Source: Antedon bifida (lineage: Eukaryota > Echinodermata > Crinoidea > Comatulida > Antedonidae). Taken from it: a stretch of DNA of 64,000 bases. The position numbers and the translations under genes were made by a program. Below are positions 30,101-42,100 of the stretch, in pieces; position 1 is the first letter of the stretch; the number at the start of each line of letters is the position of its first letter. A model generated the notes under the pieces. The model was not told the origin of the DNA, searched no databases, and was given only the letters and a program-made list of their open reading frames with translations. The stretch is from assembly GCA_963402885.1 (NCBI GenBank), contig OY727093.1:18894161-18958160 (forward strand), read 5' to 3'.

Positions 30101-33100
30101 AGAATTTATCTTGTAAATTTTAGTGTTAGGTTTTTATATTTTAGTTAAAATATACTTTATATTCTTATGTCGATTTATATTAATTAAATTTATTAAGGCT
30201 TGACTAGTAAACAATCGTAGTGTTGTATGTATGCCCAGCAAAAACAAAAGTGGGAGGCCAAGCGGAACTCGCTGTTCAGCGGGGGATCGTACGATCCCCC
30301 GATCCCCCTGGTTACGGGCCTGCCTACCTGTAAGGGAATTACAGCATTTCATTCACTCCCGGACAGGCATTCACTTTCTTTTCGCATAGAATAAAATTAC
30401 TAGTACATGTAACACCATAATGTTTGTAGACTACTGTATAGTTTATTAGTTAGTTCAAACACACGAGTATATGGCTAATCTTAATATTATACATTGCGTT
30501 AATATGTCGTATTTGTTTGTGTTTTTTTTTATATACGTTGAAGAGACATGTTTACCAAGCGCGGTTCCGGTCCATAGAACACGCGCGGGGGCCGGCATCT
30601 CATACACAATTGTGACGCTGTGCTGTGCGTGTGACGTGAGGTCACCTTAAAAAAATACACTCCTACTAATCGTATGTAACACGCTAGTGATCAGCAAAAC
30701 GAACGTACTTTCATGGCTGGCTGTCGCTCCAATACTCAATCTTTCAGTCTTCTAACCGGAAAAATTACTACCTTTGCCAGGCGCGGATCCAATGTTAGAT
30801 TGGGTTTTCACGTGTTCAAATGTTATGTCACCTGTGTTTTTAACGGTGGAAAATGTACGATCATTTTGCTGATTGCTGTGCAATAAATGGGAGTGTTATT
30901 TCCAGGCCAACTACTAGCTACTAGGCCCTAGTTGGAGGCGCCATTTATCATGAATTTTATGTGCGAGAGTACCATTTCCGACGATCTAGGGGTGTCATTT
31001 ACCAAAATTCGCTTCGCCACAGCCCCCACCATTGGCTCAAGTACTTGGTGTCTGGAAGGATCAGCCCCTGTTTGCCCCCCCCCCCTGACAAGACCCCCTT
31101 GTTACGCGGCTGATTGTTGGACAAGTAGTATGTAATAGCAATGCTGGTTTAAGCCAGATAGGGTCAAGGCCCAAATAAATATTGTATTTAAGGATGGACT
31201 GGGAGTGCTAATAAAACAGATATCATACAGAATTATTAATGTGATCAGAAAGGTAACTTTAGATGATAATCGGTGGGTACCTGTGAATGAAGCAATAATA
31301 GGCATTGTTACAAAACTACTATTACCTTGACTTTGATTGATAGAAAATTCTATTCAAATGATAATAATATAATATGTCCTTTGAAATTCTATAATTTCTC
31401 TAAAAGCCCTAAAGGCAGCAAGTTGCCAAACACTATTGCAAACAGCAAATTGTCTTGTTGCCGCTAGAAAAGGATTATAACAATAATTATTTCAGTGACA
31501 ATAATTCAATATTAAAAACAGTTTAACAAATTATTCAGTAATAATCACCTGCTAAATTGGTAGTGCATAATATTTGCAAAATAAAATAAAGAAAAATTAT
31601 AATAATTATAGGCTTAATCTGAATAAATTAATTCTATTAAAGATGTATTGTCCCTTTGACTAATTCCAAAAAAATAAAAAATAACAGATTTCGAAAAAAG
31701 GTGGGTCATTTTGAAGTATCATAATAGTTATTAACTATCACCAAAAATTTGTCGAAAAAAAAATCATTTAACTGAAATACAGACGTTTTTTTGTTGAAAA
31801 AATAACTCTGACTTCCAGTCAAAGTTTTCGATCAAAACATACCCCATAATGAAAAGCGCTTGTTTGGCTACTCTGTATGCATAATCATAAAACTTCCTCA
31901 CGATCTGTGTGAAAATACCTTCTCAACCGTGACGAGTTGTAAACAATCCTAATTAGCATATGCATAATGCGTACTCGTGGTTTTAAATCCTTGTTTACTT
32001 TCGCTCGCGACGATTTTCCAGACGAAATGTAGTTAAACTAATTTAACTGTTAATTACGTAAACTTGTTGCTTTTAGCTCGAATTTTCGACTTAAAGTGAA
32101 TACCTTTAATATTACTTTGATATGGCCAATTTAAATTTAGAATATTTTGACCTTCATTTTTTTGTGTTTCAAGGGACAATACATCTTTAATAATTTAACT
32201 TTTAATCATTTATCATCAATGTTATTTATATTTATTTGTTTTGCATTACAGAATACATAATACAGAATACAGAAATTTATTGGTCCAAAAGGAAATTCGT
32301 TTCGTTAACAAGCTCTCAAACAATTAATTAAAAATATATAAAAAGTCATGAATACAAAAATACAAGATCTTATAAAAATACGAATAAACATCAAAAAGAC
32401 AAGAATATAAAAAATATATATCGTAACATATAAAATATATAAAAAAATATATATATATATTAGTATTAGTCATTGGTTGGAGGTACACCTAAATGGTGAC
32501 AGTGGCTTAGGCTGCTTTGTGCTTTCCTGCCAGCTAGTGACTGATATTTTATCTACTTACGTCATGTTTGTTTAATTTGTTGATTTGTATTATATATTTT
32601 AAATTGTACCTTTTGCCTGAATAATTAATAATAATAATTATAATCCGTGTCTCTTGAAATTTCAAAGGTCAATGTCTTTAAAGCAATCTAACAGGACTGA
32701 ACACCACCACACTGCGCCACATTCTTTTTAACATTTAATGGACACATCTGTAAAGTTGCTCCACACTTTAAATAATTCGACTGGTGTTTAATATGGACCA
32801 TGGACAACCATGCTCTTTAAAAGATCACATTTATCCGTATCACCACCCCAGCTTTTAAAACCATCATGATTCATTGGGATCACGCCTTCTTCTTCTGCCA
32901 AAATTTCCTGAAACGCATCATCAATTGGTATAAGGGGTGTCTGTAATGCTTTTAAATACATTCCGTGGATGATGTCAATGGATAAGATGTAACCAGCACC
33001 AGAACAATATGGCGGAAATTATTTCCCACTATACACCCTGTGAGATATGTAATATTTAGATTTTTCTTTTCGTACAATTTTACTGCGGGGTAAGACGGAA

Positions 33101-36100
33101 CCCATGTAGAACTTTTCTAACGCTTTCCCTTTTGCTCTAAGATTGAGTATATAACTGATAATGTTTTCAAAATTAACAAATGTATCATCATCCCCTTTAA
33201 ACATATACTCAGCATTTGCGCAGTTTTCCGATACCCACTTTAATCCTAAAGCAACTTTTAGTGTCAAATTTTTAAAACTTTCAATAAAATCTGCCTGTAT
33301 TATATCTCCATATCTAATTTGTTCTTTTTTGACGATTGCTTTGTACTTTTTATCTTTATTTTTTTCTAGTTGGCGCCCCATTACAAACAGAAATCGGATA
33401 GCCATTCCGATAACATTATGATTTTTTGCCCATGTCTGTCTTATCACATCAAGTTTTCCTTGATTATTTTTACAAAGATCAGGACTATTAACAAGAAGGT
33501 AAAGTTTTCTATCAAACAAATCACCATTCAAAAAACTGTTTGTCTGCATTAGTAGATCCATTTCAGAATGTTTACACTCTTTAAAAAATTCAGGATTGGA
33601 AACATTCGCCCACAATTTAGCTGTTGAAAGTGATGTATCAAAACCATGAGCTGTAATAATGTTACGAAATAAACAAGTATCATGATTTAAATTTCTAAGC
33701 CTGAACCTTTTATTGTTAATAACTGTTACTCCAGTCTTTTCTGCTAATATTGAAATGAACACATCGGCAATTGGGATAAAAGTTGTATTGAACGCTTCTT
33801 TCAAAATACTATTTGCACCGTTTATTGAAAGTATAATTTCTGAATCTAGTGTACAAAATGGCGGGAAATATTGCGACCAAACTGTTTAGGAGATATAAAA
33901 TATTTCGAATTTGGTTCACGCATAGGTTTGCGATGTGCTATTACTTTTCCTGATATAAACATGGATGTTTTCTCTTTTTTTTTATTTACAAATCCTTTGA
34001 AGAGAACATCATAATTGACAAAGTTGTGATCATTTACCATAAAAATAAATTTGGCTTTGGGACAATATATTTGTGCCCATTTCAATGCCATGAAAACTTT
34101 TAAACTTGATGTCCGGAAATTGTCTTCAAACCACCCTTGGAGCAAATCACCATGCTTTTCATTCTCCATTGAAACAGATTCATCATATTGGAAGTTGGCA
34201 TTCCTTCCTAAAATAAATAAAGTAGCTATTCGTTTAAGTTTTCCATGTTTTCCCCAAGATCTGCGAATTACATTTCTCAATTCAGCATTTTTAGGACTTG
34301 AGTTAATAAATGTTATACCAAGAACTGATTTACTTCCGTCGCAAATGCTAACACCCTGATCAAGTTTCTGTGTCAGCATAACATCTTTAAGAACTTTTAT
34401 GTTTAGCAATATGTTCGGCTCAACATGTTTATTAATATTAATGTCATCCTTTTCAATTTTATTCAATATGATTCCCCTATTTCAATCTGAGAATTTCTAC
34501 TAGACCTTGATTCTTTGTTTTCTTCCAAGTAAACCACGAAAAGATAAAATTGTAAAACAGTAAAAAATAAAATTGCTCCAACAACCTTTTTAGTAACATT
34601 TCGTAATATCATTCTGTGTTAGAACATGTGTGGCTGAAAAGAAAATAAGATAGATTTAAGTGTCGTCATTTATATTTAAACGTGAACATCTACCCAAATA
34701 AATGACACATACTGTACTAGATTTGAACTCGTCACTTTGACGAGTTCGGGTTATCCGCGCAAATGCAACATGCACATACTTTAAACTATATGAGCTTCGA
34801 CAATTATTATGCCATCCTATGACATGAATTAAGAATGTTTACAGTGCTGAATTGTACCTATTTTGTAGCATACAGCATATTACAGTGTTTACAGAATACA
34901 CTGTATGTTATATACAGAGTAGCATAGACGAAATTACGAGACCCATCTTTTAAATCCAATTCTTAACACAGTGACGTCATCAAATTGGCATATAAAGATA
35001 ACAATTTTAGAAGATAATTATCTAAATAATTACATTAAAACAAATTTGAAGAATTTTGGGCACGTAAAAGTGAGCTGCGCTCTATTTAATGTGATGAGCA
35101 ATAACGAAAGAGTAAAAAATCCTATATTTTACATTCGTGTGGCCATACGATGACGTCATAACATCCGAGGGGTAAAGATTCTGCATGAATTCATATCTAC
35201 AACATATCTGCTTACATATTAAATTAAAAAAATTGGGGTCATGGATAATCCTGAGGAGCTATAATAGATTAAAAATAAGCATAATTTTGACAATATTTTG
35301 TCACTTTTCCAACTAAAACGCGCGCAAATGGTCTAAATCAACCTGTTCGTATGACGTCATTTTAATTTGAAATGATGTCAATCTTTTTTAAAATGACTAG
35401 GAAAGACTGTAAAATTATAATTCAAGAGAAAAACACATGATTTTCATGCTCCGTGCGCACCTTACGCGTAATTTTTTTCGCGCGCGTGGGAATTTTTGAC
35501 ATGCTCAAAATGTCATGATCAGCGTAGAAAGTTGATTAGAAATTAATTTTGCGCATTTTGAAATTTTAAATGCGCGTGCGCGCGTAACTTTATGTGAAAC
35601 GTGCCATTTTTAATCCATAGAAAGTTTGCCCTTGATATGACTTAAGTTTTCACTAAGTTTCATGAAAGAATATTTGTTGGTTCTACAGTTATGATCAGTT
35701 ATAGAAAATCATAAAATCGCGCGTAACTTACGCAACGCGGCTCTGACATCGTCCAAAAGCTTGGCTGCACATCTACACTTCAATGTCAATCTTTTTACCA
35801 AGTTATACAAATTTATGTTCACAAGCAATAGAGATATGCTGGCCACAAAAATCCGGGAAAGAAAGAAGAATAACAAAGAAGTTGCGGATAACCAAATAGT
35901 TTTTTTTTATTATTGATTCAACACCCTCTCATGTTGATGTTTCGAAATAACATAAACATTTGTAACTGATACTGTAAAATGCAACTTATTTAAGCTACAA
36001 CTTATCAAACCAGTTGATATTATTTTAAAATAATATCAAATGGTTTGATCAATTTGATTTTCACATGTACACATTTGACTTTAATCATGTTAATAGGCCT

Positions 36101-39100
36101 ATGAAATATTATTAACTTACTGTGTTATAATTGATGAGCAAACTTGTTGGAATTAAGCTGTGAAATAGATTACTATCAATTTTTCATTTTAAATAAACAT
36201 TTAAACTAACCTTAATTCATTTTAATCCAAATTGCCCTGTTTTGTAAGTATAGCTGAATACTCTTCTTTAGAACGAACAACTCCATTTAGGCCATAAGCA
36301 GTAAATTCTAACGTTTCATCTCGTTCCGATGTCATGGATCTACAATTTCTTTACATATTTAGAATAATAATTTTATAAGTAACAACATATCAAAAGTTCT
36401 CCATAATCGTGTTAGACAATTTTGAAAAATTACTGTTTTATTTTGGTACTTTATTTTAATATACACCGCGTGAGTGATTTGGTCGGGCCGAACGTTACAC
36501 GTTCAAATTATCCGCAACGTCTTAAAAACTGTACCACGTGATCGTATTTCACCAATCATACTCTGGTTACAGATGAGGGAATCCCCAAAACTCACACACG
36601 GCAACGTCACACGTGGACAAAAATATTCAATCATGAATGGAGTAACTAGACGTGGAAGAAAATTTGATTTCCCCACCGAACAAATGCTACTGTAAACGAA
36701 GAAGTGATGCATCTTATGATCATCCTATTGTATTGAAATAGTCTCCTGCTCATATAGGAAATTTTTAGAATGTTACCACTTAAACCAGTGTGCTATATTA
36801 ATATTCGTACAGAAAGGCTAGCCTAGCTAGCTACGTCTTTAGGCTCTAGCCTAAAGGCTTAAGGTAGCACACTAGCCTAGGTCTGGAGGTGTATACTAGG
36901 CTACTCTCAAGATGGCATAGCAACAGCACAGTACAGTTAGGCCTGCTACTAAACTATAACTAAATGGACTATTATTAAGTTAAAACGGCGACAAACGGAA
37001 TACAAATACACAGGTGAGGATAGCATAATTTTAGTACATTTTGAGCAAACACAATAAATACACATTAAAATTAATATATTGTTATTTATTATTATTAATA
37101 ATTACTGTTGTTTAATTAGTTATTGTTTGAAATAATTAATTTGGTCTGGCCTAGTAAGCAGGCTTTCCCTATATACTGTACCTAGGCTATCTTATTTAGT
37201 ATTATGCATTCATTCATCCTCGGACCAGGCCTAGTATTCATACATCAGCCCGGTATTATTTTTATTTATAAATGCTTCATTTTAATTTTAAATAATATAT
37301 TTCATTTCAACTGTATCTTTTCAATTCAATTTATCTTCAATTTATGTCTAGGTTGTCTAGTGGAACGGAGGCACAAACATGCTTAACATGTTCACTGATT
37401 CTGGTAAGTTTTGGATCCTTTTTTAATGTAGAGATGAGAAATGCCAAATGATTTATGTTTTTTTGTAATTATGTACAATAGTAGTAAAATTAGTAATGAA
37501 AGTTAAAAATAGTAATGAATGCAAGAAGTAGCTGAAAAACATCCATTACTTTAAAAATGTTTTATATACCAGGTTGCATTGTCAATAAACACTATATAAT
37601 ATTAGTAATGTAAAGTGTGTGGTAGAGTAAGTAAAGTTGAGAATGTTTCAACATTTCTGTTTATGGTTTACCACAAATCTGAACTAATTTTTAAATATAA
37701 AACCAAAAAGATTCATTGTAATTTAATAATATTCAGTTTAACTAAAATATTAAGTAATCGATATAAATTAGATAATCTATTCTTGGTTATTTGTTACAGA
37801 AATGATACCAGCTTCAAAACGTCATCATCTTGAATTTTTCATAAACTTCACAACCATCAACTGGCTGAATGTAAAATACTTACTGCAAATGTTGCTGAAT
37901 CTCTGTTGATCACATTTTATTTCAACAGCACAATATTTAATTGTACCTACCTACCATGTAGTATGTACATACTGTATATGAAGGATATTCCACATCGTAA
38001 TTATTACTACATAGTTAAAGTATATTTGCTATTTCCATTGTACCCTGGCCATGCCGCACCTGAAATTGACAACTTTTCTAATTGACTACTAGTTATGCTG
38101 GTACAACGTATCTAGGGAAGAGTAGGATTATATACATTGTATATTGGGCAACATGTAGGGTTGTAAAAAAACACAAATCCAAAAGAAACAAAAAAAAAAT
38201 AAATAAAAATACATGTACCATGAGGTACATGTGTACACAAAGTATTTGTTTTTATATTGTGTGTATATATGTCCAGTTCATATCATTATCAACAATAATT
38301 CTCTCCACAAGAGTTACATTCATGTTATCAATATAACAACAGTGAAAATGAGATGGCATGCCTGCTTATCTGGTGTTTCACAGAAAAAAGGGGTTGTTTT
38401 TATGGAAGCTCCTGGCCTAAATTGGTACTAAAAACTCCCAAAAAATGCAATGTTTAAGTTACAATAAATAAGTTATTGCACAATCATTTATTTTTTGTGT
38501 TGAAAATTTACTCGGGTGTCACTAACCTACTAGCATATCCATTGCATGAATATAAATATTATGGCAAGTCACTTTCTAAGAAATCATGTAGGCTTACGTA
38601 CTCCTCAAAACAAATAAAACATCAAAATTATCTATAAAATTAGCAAATTCTCAGCTGGTGCAGCGCATCTTCCTATATAAAAAAAATCATCAAGCTGGTT
38701 TGAAAAGGTTGTTTATCAACCCTCTCATGTAGTTGAACAGAAAAGGGATAGTATTTATGCAGGCGCCTTTTACGGTTTGAGTCGAGTTCACACAATATTG
38801 GCACTAAAAACAAAAAAAGTGCAATGTAAGTTACAATCATATTATTGCATAATAATTTCTTTTGCGTTGAAACTTCACTTGTGTGTCACTAACTCACTAG
38901 GATACCCATTGCATGAATATAAATACATAGTGAGAGTTGATTATCAAGATATAACTGCTCAAAAAACGACTAAAAAATATTAAAATTATCTATAAAATTG
39001 GCCAAATCTCAGTTTTTGCATCTTCATAAATAAAAACTTCCTGAAGCTGACAAGTTAAAACTTTAAATGTTGGTTAACAACCCTCTCAAATAGTTGGGGG

Positions 39101-42100
39101 AAAAATATAAATAGGGTATGTCAATTAGTTACGAAGATATTGTGTCTTAAAAATCTTGAAAAGTGCATTTACAACTAAATAATTGTAATTTTTCAGTTTT
39201 CCTCACATACAAAATACTTATTTTTAAAATTTAAAATTTTGGATAAGTGTTCACAGTATACTGGACTACTCACAGAGAAAAGACAATTGCATTTGGACAA
39301 ATACTTTTAAAGATATTGGCCCATAAAAGTACCTCCAGACCTCAAAAAGTGCCTTTTTTGCAGTAGTGGGGTACCTTTGAGAGGCCATTGCTCAAAAGTG
39401 TAAAGGTATTTCATGGAGAACTTTTGATATAGTATGGGTAACATATTCATTTCACAATATCAACTTTCAAAATGTAGATCCAAGAGGTGGGAACGAAATC
39501 CATGTTCTAGGCATCTTTTGAGCTACTGCTTATGGCCTAATTAGGTGAACGAGATTAAAGAAATTTAAATGGTTGGTTTTCGCTAGAAAAAAGGTGGTCG
39601 TAACAAACTTTAACTACTAGTGATCGTGATTACTTCTCTTTTTATGAAATACGTCTGCATGCCTCTATATCATATATTTCATTGAATTAATTGAAATCCA
39701 AAGGCAAATTACTGAAGTGGCTGGATCTCAATGGAGATACAAAAAAAAGCGCGAAAAGCTAAATTCAAAACGATAAGTAAAACAGCCAGAAGAGTTAGCA
39801 GAGCTTTCGAGCAACACTAGCCCTTCATCAGTGCAAGTGAAGGAATTTGGATAACTTCATAATATAAGAGCTGGCAAGTGCTGCCTGGGTGGACAGGAAT
39901 AAAAGAAATACAACAAAAGGAGGCAGGGTGGAGTCTGAAAATTAATTGAAATATATTAGTTTGACCATAACCAGAAACTTTCTATTGTATTATACAGTAG
40001 AATATAACCTTTAAAATACCATTGAACCTACTTATTTTTATTTTCCTTCTGCAGTAAAGCAGAACGAGCATTGTACAGTAAAAAATGCTGTAATATTAGT
40101 GGACATTTATCCCCGCAATTGACCATACCATTTTCGGAAAACATTGGTTTTTACACCTTGAGTAATGTACGTACGCGATCGCTGATGTTCTGTTCATCAT
40201 CGATACAAAAACACATGAGGTGTAACTGTATGTTGGGCAATTTAATTCGTAATTGGTTTAATTTATTGTAGAATTATAACAGATTTAAAAGTAAATTTAA
40301 CAACTTTGCCGGTGATTATACAATGTAACTACGTTAGATAGAAATGTACCAAAGAAATTTAATAAGCTTGTTTACCAACATAGGCCTAGCTGTACGGTGG
40401 TTGAAACAGTAGTCGAGTAGGATTCATCGAGTGTATTTTAGTGTTCTGAAGGAGCAATCTTTCCCACGACACGCGGCCTAGCTAAAAATTACCCTAGTTT
40501 GTTCATTAATAAAAGGTAGACTATGAGGCGCTTTACAAACATCGCTAGGTGGGTACATCATTGTGAAATAAATATTTTTCCTTACTATTTTATAGCTCCT
40601 ATGGACTGGATACACATGCAATTATATTTATTGAGCATTCATTACAATATGGAAAAAGTATCAGAGGTGGGGTGGGGTGGGGTGGCATTTATTAGGGGCG
40701 GGGTGTTTATTAAGAACAATACGGTAGGGGCTTCTTCCTTGTGTGTCACTGTGCCATGAAATAATAATCATATTTTTATCAAAATTGTGTTCAATTTTGA
40801 TTTGTCATTATTTATTTCTTTTTGAGTTTTAATCTTTATATTTATTCATATGCTGACAATTGAAATAGTTAAAACCTAAACATATATGTCTTAAGCTATT
40901 ATAAATAATAAAACATATTGGGATAGGAGACATAAATAGTCGCATATAAGTTTTGCATTTGCAGTGAAAAACGCCTAATCCAACCATAGATAAAAAAAAG
41001 TTGGTTCCTTATCGTCATTGACATCAATTAATAATTTTTCACTGTGATAGCCTATGGTAAAGCACTGCTGCCAAACATGCTCTTTGCTTTGTCTCTAACC
41101 GCAGCCCTCTATAGAATGTTGCGATTTAATTGTTAAATTTAATCAATGTAAAAATGTACCCATGTAGATATCGTATACGGCCATGCAGCGTTGAAACACC
41201 GCTTCTCGTCAGATCACCGAAGTTAAGCAACGTTGGGCCCGGTTGCGTTCTGGATAGGAGACCATCTAGAAATCGCGGCGGGTGCTGTATATACTGGAGA
41301 GTGATGGTGTAATGGTAATATCGGACTAGCATGTGATAGGCATGGGTTCGAGGTTATCTGTACCATACTAATTGCATCCTTAGGCAAGATGCTTTACTCT
41401 CATTGCCTCGTCCTTTGGATGGGATGTAAAGCCGTTGGTCCCGTGTACGTAACAGTGCACGTTAAAGAACTTGGTACACTATTCGAAAATAGTAGGGAAT
41501 GGTCTCCCGATGTGCTGATCTGGTAGGCGCTGCACTGCTGGCTGCCGTGGGTCCGTAGAGGGCCTAATCCGAATTTCCTTAGTTTCCAGTTAAGCTTGAG
41601 AACTACCTTTACCCTTTTTATACGCAGTATGATTGCTCTATTGACATCTGCATCAAGGATTAATCAACAATATATATTGCTATATTATATTTTTAATTTC
41701 ATCATAATCAGACTATGATGACATTCTTACGACTGTAGTTTGAAGTAGTTGATAATATTAATAAAATATGCAATTTTTATATTTGATTATCATATTAGAA
41801 TTATACCTTGACCTTTGACATCGCATGACCTTTGTTGGTGTTAGTGTCCATTCTCCAACCAAGGTCCTTCTTACGCATGCACTTGGCTAGTCTGCAACTG
41901 AATTGTGTGGTATGGGATACAAAACAAATATTGACTGGGCTTTTATCAGGGCATGGTTAAAAATATAGCATTCTGTGATTTAGAGACTAATATATCCCTT
42001 GGCTTTGTCTCGGGATACCATACATACCAACATCCAATGTTAAAAAAACAGAATGTAGTGTTTTTTTAGGTCAACAGAGCCCTCTCTCTATTATCGAGAG

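Larger units (their letters stand above)
32788..34612 (-). pseudogene. Beta-1,3-galactosyltransferase-like (GT31) gene with two tandem catalytic domains, disrupted
   Basis: An intronless antisense locus sits inside PITRM1 intron 8. ATG at 34612 opens a type II Golgi-style start: a short basic tail (MILRNVTKK), a hydrophobic anchor of about 18 residues, then a stem. GT31 enzymes add galactose or GlcNAc in beta-1,3 linkage to glycans. Two Galactosyl_T domains follow in series, where the family normally has one in about 330-420 residues; read through, this locus would be about 600. It is broken three times: a frameshift with TGA at 34463-34465 just after the stem, a frameshift near 33870-33885 in domain A, and TAA at 33019-33021 in domain B. 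Final stop is TAA 32788-32790. Flanking PITRM1 exons have no frame errors, so I infer real decay rather than sequencing noise. Confidence 0.9.

Noticed and set aside
33161-34359. Plus-strand frames of 60-102 codons opposite the GT31 relic
   Set aside because: They are shadows of the minus-strand glycosyltransferase frames.
41173-41292. Functional 5S rRNA gene
   Set aside because: It has many substitutions in stems, no terminator T-run directly after the 3' end, and is fused to a tRNA-like SINE body.
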